Positions 25,241 to 34,908 of a stretch of 64,000 nt of DNA are shown here, piece after piece. Each line of letters begins with the position of its first letter. The first letter of the stretch is position 1. This DNA comes from Bacteroidota bacterium. Lineage in GTDB: Bacteria; Bacteroidota; Bacteroidia; Bacteroidales; Prolixibacteraceae. The DNA lies in NCBI GenBank assembly GCA_023251455.1, contig JAHEYT010000033.1:1-64000 (forward strand), written 5' to 3'. The notes under the pieces were generated by a model that saw only the letters and a program-made list of their open reading frames with translations, was not told where the DNA came from and searched no databases. Made by a program: the position numbers and the translations under genes.

Positions 25241-28200
25241 ATGAAAAACATATATAGATACTTAAAATCTATCAGGATAATGATCCTTTTAATTTCAGTT
25301 GTTATTTCTACCAACCTTTATGGCCAGATTACCCATGTTGACACTGAAACTGCAACCGCAGGATGGACAACTTCTATAACTATAAATAAGCCATCCGGAG
25401 TTTCTGAAGGTGATCTGATGATTGCCCATATTTACCAATTTAAACCCGATATGAGTGGAACTGTTACTCCTTCTCTTGCAGGCTGGGAAAAAATTGCTGA
25501 AGATTACACTTGGGGAGAAGCCTTTGACAGAGGTACCTTGCTCTATAAATTTGCTGATGCATCTGATGCCGGAATATCAGAATATACATTCACTGCGGGT
25601 TCTTTTACGTATGGTGCAGGTGCTATTGTGGCATTTTCAGGGGTTAAATTGGCAACTCCCGGTCCGGTAACTGGTGCATTTTCTCATGGTGCTAATGTGA
25701 CATGTGCAAATCCTAATGGAGTTGATGCGGTGCAGGATGCCCTTATTGTAATGTTCGCAATGGATGGATGGCTGGCTTCTGTTACAACTATGGATTTTCT
25801 AAATTGGCATACAGAGAATCCCATTGGCACACCACACCTGACATTAACTGAAAATTATGATATTGTATTTAATGAATCAGCACATATAGGTGCAGCCTGG
25901 GCATATCAGAGTACTGCAGGAGCATTCGCTAAAGGTTATGTTTGCCATACATTACAGGGGGGTGAGTATCCTATAGGAGCTTTTTTACTTGCCCTCGAAC
26001 CTGCGTGCACCACTCCGACGGTATCAATTGAAGGGCCGACATCTATTTGTGCAGGCAGAACCACAAACCTATCTCCCACAACAGGTGGTACGTGGGTAAG
26101 CAACAACCCTTCAGTTGCATCGGTTACAAATGATGGGATTGTTACAGGTCTGTCTGAAGGGACTGCATCCTTTACATTTACTGTCGATGGTGGTACCTGT
26201 TTCAACACCACCGGCATGGTCACAGTCAGTTCAACGATTATGCCTTCAATATCTTCTGTCACGGCAGTTCCGGCAATAATCTGTAATGGGGCATCAACCA
26301 CCCTTACCGTTTCAGGTGACCTCGGCTGTGCTGACCACTGGGTCTGGTATCAATATTCCTGTGGAGGGACACCGGTCGGAACGGGATCAACAGTGACACT
26401 TACCCCTTATCCTGGCACCTATACCTATTACGTTAGAGGTGAAGGCGGAAGTCTGACAACACCAGGAGCTTGCAGTTCAACTACAGTCACAATCTATGAA
26501 TGGCCCTCTGCCAGCATTACGGGCGGTGAACAGAATGCATGCGTGAATACGACCCTAACGGCAACTACCAATGCTTCTAATCCAAGCTTTGCCTGGTATA
26601 AGAATGATGTTCTGATCGATGGTGAGACTGGTCAAAACCTCGTAGTAAGCCAAGTTGGAAACTATAAAGTGAAAATCACCAGCGGTGTCACGGGATGTGA
26701 AAGACTATCAAGCGCTTTCCCAGTTCTCTCGGTAAGCCAAATGCCTATTAATAGGGATGTATTTGCAAGTCAATCAAAAGTATGCCCTAATTCAAGTGTT
26801 AATATTGGAATTACCAGTGCTGAAGAAGGAGTCTATTATCGGTTGCGCAAAGGGGATGTCTTTATCAGCGACCCGCTTCTGGGACATGGATGGACGATGT
26901 ATATTCCGACAGGACCTTTAGCTGCCACAACCACTATCAATGTGCTGGCTATTAAAGGTAATTGCACACTGGAGATGGCAAATAAATTAACAGTGGAAGT
27001 TGGTGTAATAGACCCTTCCATTACTTCAGTCACAGCTAACCCGGCAGCAATCTGTTGGCAGGGCACAACAACCCTAACCGTTTCAGGAGATCTTGGCTGT
27101 GCTGACCACTGGGCATGGTATGAATATAGCTGTGGTGGAACCTCCGTCGGTACGGGACAAACATTGACCCTTACTCCATTTCCCGGCACACGCACCTACT
27201 ATGTGCGTGGCGAAGGTGGAAGCGTCGGAGCCGGGGGTACCTGCAGCTCAACCACGGTAACGATTTATGAATGGCACACTGCAAGCATTACCGGCGGCGA
27301 TCAGAATGCCTGCGTGAGTACAACACTGACGGCAACTACAAATGCCTCCAGCCCAAGCTTTGCCTGGTATAAGAATGATGTTCTGATTGACGGAGCAAGC
27401 AGTCAAACTCTGTTAGTGACCGAAGTCGGAGCTTATAAAGTTGAAATCACCAGCGCTGTCACGGGGTGTGTGAGAATGTCAAACGCCTTTACAGTCAACT
27501 CTGTAAGTCAGATGCCAGCAAATAAAACAGTATTTGCAGATCCATCAACAGTATGCCCGGGCACAAGGGTAAATATTGGAATTTTCAACTCTGAAAGCGG
27601 TGTCTGGTATCGTTTGCGGAACGATAATGGAGACGTCAACATCGGTGATCTAGTCTCAGGAATGAACGGTGTTACCATCTATATAACAGCTGGGAACTTA
27701 ACTGAAACGACTACATACAATGTGTTAGCTATCAAAGGATATTGCACCTTGGAGATGATAGATAAACCAACGGTGACAGTTCTCAGCACTGAACCTTCAA
27801 TCACAGAAGTCACGGCGGTTCCTGCAACAATCTGCCAGGGGAGTGAATCATCACTTACTGTGACAGGGACGCTTGGTAAAGCAAATGCATGGAATTGGTA
27901 CAAAGACGGTTGTGGGAATACTCTGGTAGGAACAGGAGAATCAATTACAGTTTCGCCTACAGAAACCACTACTTATTATGTACGCGGCGAAGGTGGATGT
28001 GCTACCCCCGATGGAATTTGCAGCGAAGTGACAGTAACTGTCAACCCTTCATTTACTCCTTCAGTAACCCTCACATCAAGCGCTGCTGACAACAAAATCT
28101 GCGTTGGAACAGAGGTGACTTTCACAACACATGTCAGCAATACCGGCGGGGGAGAGGTTGCTTATGTATGGATTTACAATGATACCAGATATGAGTATTG

Positions 28201-29539
28201 GGGAGATTCTTGGATGACTACTGAACTGGAAGACGGGGACGAAGTAAGCTGCGAGATCACCGTTACAGGAGGTACTTGCCTTACCAAAATAACGGATGTT
28301 TCTGACATAATCACGACCACTGTATATGATCGCTACACTCCACCTTCAGTAGCCATCGAATCCAGCGATCCTGACAATAACATATGTCAAAATGAAGAAG
28401 TGATTTTCACTGCAACCCCGCACAACACCAGCGGTGGTGTAGTCTCATACCAATGGATGTATGAAGACATTCCTGTTGGTTCAAATCAGAATACATACAC
28501 TTCTACTGAACTGGATGACGGTGATAGAGTATGGTGCATAATAACCGTGACAGATGGTGCATGCTTTTCAGATGCAACAGCTACATCCAATGAAATAGTT
28601 ACAAGTGTAATTCCAATGCCTACGGTATCCATCGCATCCGACGATGCCGACAACTCCGTGTGTGTCGGGACCAGTGTGAAATTCACGGCCACACCAATTA
28701 ATCTAGACGGCGGAAGTATAAGTTATATGTGGTTTAAAAATGATGTGAACGTTGGTTCCGACCAAAATACTTATGTTGAAACTTCTCTCAAAAACGAGGA
28801 TGTTGTTTTCTGTCTTATAAACGTCACTGGAGGCATATGCGGTGAACATATGGCTGCATCCAATGAGATTAAGGTAATGGTTTATCAGTGCAGTCCAGGC
28901 GTAGATGATTGTTTCGAACCCAACAATTCACTGGCAGAGGCTAAAAATATATCAGTAGGTGCTACTGATATTTCAGGAAACATTCTAAGTTCAAAAGATC
29001 AGGATTGGTTTAAGTTCACAACCATATCAGCTGGTTATTATACCATTAACTTTAATCCAAATGGTGGTAAAGAAACGGTAGAACTCTGCAATGCCAAGGG
29101 GCAGAAACTTCGCTCGGGCAGTAAAAACGGCATGACTTATGATCTTGTGGCAAACACCACTTATTATATCAAAATCTACGACACAAAACTTAAAGTTGGC
29201 TCACCCTGCTATTCGTTGAATGTAGGGTACAGTTCTATGATGCCAGCAGGATTTATTGATGAGAATATTGAAATAAAAGTGGCAAAAATAGTTCCAACCC
29301 CTGATGGTTTCTTTAAGATTTGGCCAAACCCAACCAAACATGAGTTTGAGTTATACAATGGAACCGAAGCTGCGGTGCAGGTGAGGGTAATGGATGTCAT
29401 CGGACGTACAATTGAAGCGATAGAAAATGTAGGAATTGCCGAAACTGTAGTCTTTGGCAGTAACTACAAACCGGGCATCTATTTCGTCGAAACCGCTGTA
29501 AATGGTGCTTCTAAAGTATTTAAACTGGTAAAACAATAA
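25241..29539 (+). CDS. giant Ig-like repeat surface protein with T9SS sorting domain
   Basis: This 1432-residue exported protein has a signal peptide (hydrophobic residues 12-26, cleaved near 'LYGQ'). An N-terminal jelly-roll-like region (about 30-255) is followed by a BIG2-like segment ('WVSNNPSVASVTNDGIVTGL'). Two long Ig-like units of about 257-260 residues each come next (from residues 335 and 592) with a partial third (from 852). Three shorter 'ICVGTEVTFT' type repeats, a PPC domain ('DDCFEPNNSLAEAKNI', 'DQDWFKFTT') and a C-terminal T9SS sorting domain ('KIWPNPTKHEFEL' to 'GIYFVETA', ending KLVKQ) complete it. It is expected to be displayed or released at the cell surface by the T9SS; adhesion or glycan binding is inferred, not shown. 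Confidence 0.85.
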   Translation: MKNIYRYLKSIRIMILLISVVISTNLYGQITHVDTETATAGWTTSITINKPSGVSEGDLMIAHIYQFKPDMSGTVTPSLAGWEKIAEDYTWGEAFDRGTLLYKFADASDAGISEYTFTAGSFTYGAGAIVAFSGVKLATPGPVTGAFSHGANVTCANPNGVDAVQDALIVMFAMDGWLASVTTMDFLNWHTENPIGTPHLTLTENYDIVFNESAHIGAAWAYQSTAGAFAKGYVCHTLQGGEYPIGAFLLALEPACTTPTVSIEGPTSICAGRTTNLSPTTGGTWVSNNPSVASVTNDGIVTGLSEGTASFTFTVDGGTCFNTTGMVTVSSTIMPSISSVTAVPAIICNGASTTLTVSGDLGCADHWVWYQYSCGGTPVGTGSTVTLTPYPGTYTYYVRGEGGSLTTPGACSSTTVTIYEWPSASITGGEQNACVNTTLTATTNASNPSFAWYKNDVLIDGETGQNLVVSQVGNYKVKITSGVTGCERLSSAFPVLSVSQMPINRDVFASQSKVCPNSSVNIGITSAEEGVYYRLRKGDVFISDPLLGHGWTMYIPTGPLAATTTINVLAIKGNCTLEMANKLTVEVGVIDPSITSVTANPAAICWQGTTTLTVSGDLGCADHWAWYEYSCGGTSVGTGQTLTLTPFPGTRTYYVRGEGGSVGAGGTCSSTTVTIYEWHTASITGGDQNACVSTTLTATTNASSPSFAWYKNDVLIDGASSQTLLVTEVGAYKVEITSAVTGCVRMSNAFTVNSVSQMPANKTVFADPSTVCPGTRVNIGIFNSESGVWYRLRNDNGDVNIGDLVSGMNGVTIYITAGNLTETTTYNVLAIKGYCTLEMIDKPTVTVLSTEPSITEVTAVPATICQGSESSLTVTGTLGKANAWNWYKDGCGNTLVGTGESITVSPTETTTYYVRGEGGCATPDGICSEVTVTVNPSFTPSVTLTSSAADNKICVGTEVTFTTHVSNTGGGEVAYVWIYNDTRYEYWGDSWMTTELEDGDEVSCEITVTGGTCLTKITDVSDIITTTVYDRYTPPSVAIESSDPDNNICQNEEVIFTATPHNTSGGVVSYQWMYEDIPVGSNQNTYTSTELDDGDRVWCIITVTDGACFSDATATSNEIVTSVIPMPTVSIASDDADNSVCVGTSVKFTATPINLDGGSISYMWFKNDVNVGSDQNTYVETSLKNEDVVFCLINVTGGICGEHMAASNEIKVMVYQCSPGVDDCFEPNNSLAEAKNISVGATDISGNILSSKDQDWFKFTTISAGYYTINFNPNGGKETVELCNAKGQKLRSGSKNGMTYDLVANTTYYIKIYDTKLKVGSPCYSLNVGYSSMMPAGFIDENIEIKVAKIVPTPDGFFKIWPNPTKHEFELYNGTEAAVQVRVMDVIGRTIEAIENVGIAETVVFGSNYKPGIYFVETAVNGASKVFKLVKQ
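26243..27793 (+). repeat. long tandem repeat inside the Ig-like protein gene
   Basis: Two consecutive units, 26243-27013 (771 bases) and 27014-27793 (780 bases), encode closely similar protein blocks, with near-identical stretches such as 'SGDLGCADHW' and 'SFAWYKNDVLIDG'. A third, more diverged and incomplete unit starts at 27794. The units are similar at the DNA level too, indicating a fairly recent internal duplication. Confidence 0.8.
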
Positions 29540-29595
29540 TTTTCAGGCTGACTTGAATAGTTTACCCTGAGCTTATCAAAAGTTGATATTTTTTA

Positions 29596-29631
29596 GGAAG
29601 CTCCCGGTATATGGAATAACCGGGAGCTTCC
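29596..29631 (+). terminator. hairpin after the Ig-like protein gene
   Basis: A perfect 13-bp stem (29596-29608 with 29619-29631) and 10-base loop follow the gene by 56 bases. Only a short T tract (attttg) comes after, so termination strength is uncertain. Confidence 0.65.
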
Positions 29632-29984
29632 ATTTTGAACCTTAGTGTAGATGGATGTAATAATGCCATCGGGTTGAGATTCAACTTTACCGCAAATTTC
29701 ACTTTTGCAAGTATCTGAGGAGATTTCATGAGCGGTCATAGAACATATAGTAATTCTTTCGTTGTTTATTTTAAAAATGGAACCACTCATTGAACTGCCT
29801 CGTTGTGCCCAGTCTAATTGTTATTGAATTGTTGATTTTACAAAAGGTAAGTAGCTTAAGACTCATTCATGAAATAATCATACAGCTCAACTAACTTATA
29901 ATAATCTTCCAATAGGTTCTATATTTCAATGCTCAACAATATATTGATAGTCAGTATTTTAAACTGGTTTTTTATGCCTGGAAT

Positions 29985-30236
29985 TTATGGAGTAAGGAAT
30001 TGGAGTAATGAAAATTCTCTGATATACTTAATTGACGCACACTTCATCGTTAGTGAATACCCTGAAATTAATACTCTTTTTATATCCTCTACTTGAGCCG
30101 TATAATGTTTTTCAACAACGTTGGCGTAACTATAGTCACTAATGATTGCGGTAAGTCCTCTATCCCCAAGTTCAGCCCGATGCCTGCTCATGTAAGTTGT
30201 TCTTAATCCCTTGAAACTTTTTTTCGTCTGTACCGA
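29985..30236 (-). pseudogene. remnant of tyrosine recombinase, C-terminal fragment
   Basis: The minus-strand frame, open from 30236 and without a proper start, encodes 'SFKGLRTTYMSRH', then 'LTAIISDYSYANVVEKHY'. This fits the C-terminal catalytic block of tyrosine recombinases (LRxT with catalytic Arg, a degenerate GHS box read as DYS, and the nucleophile Tyr in EKHY). The Arg-to-Tyr spacing is 33 residues, close to the roughly 32 of XerD. The N-terminal half and the other catalytic residues are missing, so it is a decayed integrase-like gene. The evidence is motif spacing by eye only. Confidence 0.4.
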
Positions 30237-30521
30237 TCAACTCAACTCATAAGCAAGTTGATTAAAATCCCATATAAATTCTAAATATTGATCATAATGT
30301 GAAAATGTTTAAATTATGAATATGTTCCAACAAAAAGCATATTTATTGAAAAAAAATAACATGAAAAATAATATTTACCCCTAATTTGTATTGCATAATG
30401 ATTAAAAAATAGCAAAATATTTGTTCTATGTGGTATTTGTGTGATTGATATATGAATAATTAGTATTAGTTTAGCTCATTGAATGGGAATAAAAGATCTT
30501 AATGGCTTAAAATGATAAATT

Positions 30522-33500
30522 ATGAAATTACTGTACTCGAATCCCAACCAAGAAAAAAGATTGAAGTTTCATATTTTGACAACTTTGATCGCCTTTTTAT
30601 TTATTAGTCCATTAGCGGCTTTTAGTCAAACAATAAATGACGTAGATCCCATTGTTGAATGTGTTGAATATATTGGGAATGGGAAATATCAGGCTACTTT
30701 TGGGTACAATAATCTCGGTATCCAGGAAATTACAATTCCTGATACGAATAGTAATTTGATTATTAATTATGGACAGACCCAAATAAAGGCATTAAATACT
30801 TTTAAGGCCGGAAGACAAAGCAATGTTTTTCAAAAGGAATTTAATAGTGATGATCGTTGCACCTGGCGTTTTGTTTTACCGAATGGAACCATTAAGGAAA
30901 CTTCAGCAAGTATTAATTCCTCTCATTGCAACGATGGAACGATAACTTCGAAATATGCATTTCCCAGAGGCGGAAAAGAGAGTAATTCTAAAATTGGTGC
31001 TGAGCTGACTGCTTTATATTATCTATTCAAATCAGGAGTAACAATTAGTTCCGATGAACTTTTCCGGATTAAAGATGCAACAAAGGTTCTTGTTGAGATC
31101 TTCACTACAAATGTGAATGGAATCATTTCTACTTATAAGCTATTATCGGCAGATGTACTGATCAGAAATAGTAATTCAGTAGTTGCTTTCTTTCCTATAA
31201 ACAGTTTGCTCAATCTGAACCGCGACAAAACGGTAAACTATGTGATTGCCGTTTACACTCCGGTTTCAAACACTGGGGCAGTAAATACTCAGGGTGATCA
31301 TGCTCTGATGTCCGACTGGGTTCGTGATGCATACCAATTGGATGGATCTGGTATAAAAATTGGCGTGATTTCAGACAGCTACAATAAACTTGGAACAGCT
31401 TCGGAAGTTGAACTCCCGGCTAATGTGCAAATTGTAAAGGAATATCCATTTAGTTCGGGCACAGATGAGGGAAGGGCTATGTTTGAAATTATTCATGATG
31501 TTGCGCCAGGCGCCAATTTGGCTTTCAGGACTGGATTCCTGGGGCCTGATGATATGGTAAATGGCATAACAGAACTAAAGAATGCAGGGTGTAAAATAAT
31601 TGTTGATGATGTTACCTACATTACCGAACCATTTTTTGAAGATGGAATTGTTGGAAAAAAGATTGATGAAGTGGTCCAGAATGGAGTTGTTTATTTTACT
31701 TCAGCCGGAAACTTTGGGAATAAGTCGTATCAGTCTGGATTGAAAAAGGCAATCGTTGGGTTAACCGGAATTTCAGGAGTTTTACACGATTTTAGTATTG
31801 GCGATGTTTTACAAAGTATTGACCTGAAATCGGGCGAATATACCATTGCCCTTCAATGGGATGGTCTGCGGCCAACCGACACCGACCTTGATATTTTTAT
31901 TACTGATGAAAACGGGAATAATCCGGTAGGTTTTAATCGTGATAATGTGGGTGGTGAACCTATTGAAGTATTTTCATTTAGTGTGAAGAACACAACTGTG
32001 AAACCAGCTAATATTGTAATTTCCAAAGTGAAAGGTCGGGATAATGTAAAATTTAAATACATAGTATTTCGTGGAGGGACATTAATTTCGACGAACCAAA
32101 ACAATGGGAATTATTCAACAATTGTTGGTCATGCCAATGCTGCGGGAGCAATCTCCGTTGGAGCGGTTCGTTACTCTGCCACACCAGCTTTTAACGGCAC
32201 CGATTTGGTGGTTGAGCCCTTCTCTTCCATTGGCGAAATTTCGGCCCGGAACAAGCCTGACTTTTCTGCTCCGGACGGTGTAAATACAACTGTTTTCTCA
32301 AGCTTCTATGGAACCTCGGCCGCTGCCCCACACGCCGCTGCGGTAGCAGCATTAATTATGCAAGGGAAATCGCTTTTTTATACTGAAAATATTGGTCAGG
32401 CTGCCATCAAAAATCTGATGAGTAACACAGCTATTGATATGTATAGCGTTGGTTATGATATATTCTCAGGAGCGGGACTTATTCAGGCCGACCGGGCATT
32501 AAAGACTTTTGCCAATCCAAAACCAAAGCTCGAGTGTTTACAGGATTTAAGATCAATCTCGGAAACTAAATTCGAAATCACCGTAACAGGGAAATATTTT
32601 ATAAACAGTTCGGTAATTTATTTTGATAATGCTCCTGTAAGTACCAGTTTCATAAGCGAAACAGAATTAAAAGCTGTTATTCCACCACCATATACAGGCA
32701 ATATTTATTCCGACATTAAAGTTCGAAATCCGTCAAAAGCTGGAGGAACTGATGGCGGGTACTCGAATTCATTAACTTTTGAACATCCTTGTAAAATAAA
32801 AGTGATTATTGATATTAAGGATATCACTAAAAAATATGGTCAACCGATTCCAACATCTGATCAGTTTACTGCGAAAAATTATGCTGAAATCAGTGTTGGG
32901 ACAAATAACGGATTTGTACCCTTGGCTTCTACCGAAATAGTTAATCCGGAAGAGAAAAACAGAATTAACAGTATTCTTCTGAGTACATCGGCGAATCAGT
33001 TCAGTGATGTTGGGGAATATTTAATAAAAGTCTCCAACAATGACCCTCTGGTCAACAATGTCGATGTAATAAATTCTCTTGATGCCGAGATACTTAAGAA
33101 ATATATTTTTGAGGTTCGCACCGGCGTCATTACTATCGAAAGAATGGGACTTATGATTAAACCGCAGGATTCCAACTTTACCTATGGCGATAAAATTCCT
33201 GAAATTAAATATAATTATCAGTTTGAGGATCAGGATGTAAGGGATGTCTTAACACCTTTAGTGAAGCCATTATACGAAAGTGCTCTGGTTGATTACATTC
33301 CCCGGATAAAGATAAATTCTGAAACAGGTTTAGCTCAAATACTTCAAAATAAAAACTTTTTAACTTCCACGAATGCTGCAATTGGTCTTTCAAACAATGT
33401 AGTTGAGTTCAATACTGTGAGCAACGGTGCTGCTTTTGCACTGGTAAACGGTGCCGCCTTTGCGCTTGTAAATGGTGCTGCTTTTGCATTGGTCAACGGC

Positions 33501-34862
33501 CAGGCCTTTGCGCTAGTCAACGGTCAGGCTTATGCTTTGGTCAATGGCCAGGCCTATGCGTTAGTGAAAGGCCAGGCTTACGCATTGGTAAACGGTCAGG
33601 CTTACGCACTTGTAAATGGTGAATTATACTCTCTGTTGGATGGAACGCAGTTGGATTCTAATGTAGAGGTTGGGATATCAAATGGTGCTGCATTTGCTTT
33701 GGTGAATGGTCAGGCTTATGCATTGGTTAACGGCGTTGCCTTTGCTTTAGTTAATGGCACCGCCTATGCTTTGGTAAATGCCGAATTATTGACTACGTAT
33801 ATGGCTAGTTTAAATCAAAACGGGACTGGTTCTGGAACAAACTTAATTTTGAATGATGCTGACAATGCTATTCTTTCAGGCGCGACAAATGGTTATGTGA
33901 CACTGAAACCAGTAACTTTGGTAACCGGAAATACGGTACAAAATTCTCCTCATTTTATTATTCCCGGCACCTTCCTTTCTCCTAACTTCGAGGTATCCTA
34001 TGCGCCAGGCAATCTTACAATAAACCCCAAAGATTTGTATGTAAATGCCAGATTTAATGTCGTGAATGGGGTTTACGATGTTGACTACACCTTTAGTGGC
34101 TTTGTTGAAGGAGAAGGAAAAGAAGTATTGACATCTTTAAACTATGAGCTCAATTCAACCGGTGAATACTCGTATGAGCTTTGCCCGGTAGCGACCGCTC
34201 ATAATTACAATATCATCGAACAATGCAGTAACTATAATAATCCGTTTGGTCCGGGTACGAGTAAATTGAGGTCGTATTTAAATTGTATTGAAGATTTAGG
34301 CAATAATAATTATGTAGCCCATTTTGGGTGGATTAATGACAATACGATTCCTGTATTTGTGGCTATCGGAGATAATAATTACTTATCGCCATTAAATACA
34401 GTAGATGTTAGTAAAGGACTGCAGCCTGAGTTTTTCCCTCCGGGGACTGGTAATTTTGATATTTATTATAGTGGCACAAAACTTACATGGACCATTAGCA
34501 GTTATGAAACTAATCACAAATCCTCGACAACTACGGGGGCAAATTCAGACTCTCCCAAATGTCAGCCCCAAACTAAATCTGCTACAATTGTTACGGCTAC
34601 TCAACCAGATGTAGTTAAGCAATACGATGTGACTGCATATCCTAATCCAACCACAGGAAAATTGATGTTGATGTTTTCAATTGAACCGGAAATGGATAAT
34701 ATAATTACAACTGATGTCATGGGGAGGAGTGTTGAGGCAGAGAAGACATGGTTTTCTTCAACCAGATTGGAATTAGACTTGAGTGGTTTATTGTCTGGCA
34801 TATATTTAATTACCGTCAAGAACAATTTTAAAAATGTAACATTCAGGATTGTAAAACAATAA
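30522..34862 (+). CDS. S8/S53-like subtilase-fold surface protein with octapeptide repeats and T9SS sorting domain
   Basis: This 1446-residue exported protein has a signal peptide (cleaved near 'AAFSQT'). A subtilase-like domain (about 275-625) has Asp285 in 'IGVISDSYN', Asn397 in 'TSAGNFGN' and Ser599 in 'YGTSAAAPHAAAVAAL'. The usual catalytic His position is Glu316 in 'GTDEGRAMFEII', as in sedolisin-type (S53) enzymes. An IPT-like segment and MBG-like segments ('ITKKYGQPIPT', 'FTYGDKIPEIKY') follow. Two blocks of NG(A/Q)A(F/Y)ALV repeats (968-1039 and 1054-1085) come next, then a C-terminal T9SS sorting domain ('YPNPTTGKLML', ending RIVKQ). It is probably surface-bound; protease activity is unproven. 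Confidence 0.85.
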   Translation: MKLLYSNPNQEKRLKFHILTTLIAFLFISPLAAFSQTINDVDPIVECVEYIGNGKYQATFGYNNLGIQEITIPDTNSNLIINYGQTQIKALNTFKAGRQSNVFQKEFNSDDRCTWRFVLPNGTIKETSASINSSHCNDGTITSKYAFPRGGKESNSKIGAELTALYYLFKSGVTISSDELFRIKDATKVLVEIFTTNVNGIISTYKLLSADVLIRNSNSVVAFFPINSLLNLNRDKTVNYVIAVYTPVSNTGAVNTQGDHALMSDWVRDAYQLDGSGIKIGVISDSYNKLGTASEVELPANVQIVKEYPFSSGTDEGRAMFEIIHDVAPGANLAFRTGFLGPDDMVNGITELKNAGCKIIVDDVTYITEPFFEDGIVGKKIDEVVQNGVVYFTSAGNFGNKSYQSGLKKAIVGLTGISGVLHDFSIGDVLQSIDLKSGEYTIALQWDGLRPTDTDLDIFITDENGNNPVGFNRDNVGGEPIEVFSFSVKNTTVKPANIVISKVKGRDNVKFKYIVFRGGTLISTNQNNGNYSTIVGHANAAGAISVGAVRYSATPAFNGTDLVVEPFSSIGEISARNKPDFSAPDGVNTTVFSSFYGTSAAAPHAAAVAALIMQGKSLFYTENIGQAAIKNLMSNTAIDMYSVGYDIFSGAGLIQADRALKTFANPKPKLECLQDLRSISETKFEITVTGKYFINSSVIYFDNAPVSTSFISETELKAVIPPPYTGNIYSDIKVRNPSKAGGTDGGYSNSLTFEHPCKIKVIIDIKDITKKYGQPIPTSDQFTAKNYAEISVGTNNGFVPLASTEIVNPEEKNRINSILLSTSANQFSDVGEYLIKVSNNDPLVNNVDVINSLDAEILKKYIFEVRTGVITIERMGLMIKPQDSNFTYGDKIPEIKYNYQFEDQDVRDVLTPLVKPLYESALVDYIPRIKINSETGLAQILQNKNFLTSTNAAIGLSNNVVEFNTVSNGAAFALVNGAAFALVNGAAFALVNGQAFALVNGQAYALVNGQAYALVKGQAYALVNGQAYALVNGELYSLLDGTQLDSNVEVGISNGAAFALVNGQAYALVNGVAFALVNGTAYALVNAELLTTYMASLNQNGTGSGTNLILNDADNAILSGATNGYVTLKPVTLVTGNTVQNSPHFIIPGTFLSPNFEVSYAPGNLTINPKDLYVNARFNVVNGVYDVDYTFSGFVEGEGKEVLTSLNYELNSTGEYSYELCPVATAHNYNIIEQCSNYNNPFGPGTSKLRSYLNCIEDLGNNNYVAHFGWINDNTIPVFVAIGDNNYLSPLNTVDVSKGLQPEFFPPGTGNFDIYYSGTKLTWTISSYETNHKSSTTTGANSDSPKCQPQTKSATIVTATQPDVVKQYDVTAYPNPTTGKLMLMFSIEPEMDNIITTDVMGRSVEAEKTWFSSTRLELDLSGLLSGIYLITVKNNFKNVTFRIVKQ
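33423..33638 (+). repeat. 24-bp tandem repeat block 1 (nine octapeptides)
   Basis: Nine consecutive 24-base units encode NGAAFALV, NGQAFALV, NGQAYALV and variants, the last degenerate (NGELYSLL). The protein is nearly constant while codons vary freely at third positions (for example ctggta, cttgta, ttggtc, ctagtc for LV). Confidence 0.95.
33681..33776 (+). repeat. 24-bp tandem repeat block 2 (four octapeptides)
   Basis: Four more units of the same octapeptide family (NGAAFALV, NGQAYALV, NGVAFALV, NGTAYALV) lie 42 bases after block 1, followed by a degenerate NAELL end. Confidence 0.93.
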
Positions 34863-34908
34863 GCTATTCATGAAAAATATTTGTAATATCCTGAATCCTA
34901 ATTAAATC

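Larger units (their letters stand above)
29540..30521. other. long non-coding region with mobile-element scar
   Basis: This 982-base AT-rich region lies between two giant surface-protein genes. It holds a hairpin just after the first gene, an unrecognised minus-strand open frame (29593-29790, possibly a relic) and a fragment resembling the C terminus of a tyrosine recombinase (29985-30236). No intact gene is seen, and bases 30240-30521 show nothing recognisable apart from AT-rich leader sequence. Confidence 0.6.

Noticed and set aside
29593-29790. 65-codon minus-strand frame after the Ig-like gene
   Set aside because: The translation is not recognised and the frame overlaps the hairpin after the gene; it could be a gene relic but cannot be supported as a CDS.
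23196-30521. Genomic island integrated at tRNA-Met
   Set aside because: The tRNA 3' end is intact and followed by its own terminator; no repeated tRNA end was spotted near the recombinase relic, so an island with defined ends cannot be supported.
33423-33776. CRISPR-like regular repeats
   Set aside because: The 24-base units are contiguous without spacers and encode an in-frame octapeptide, so this is a coding repeat.
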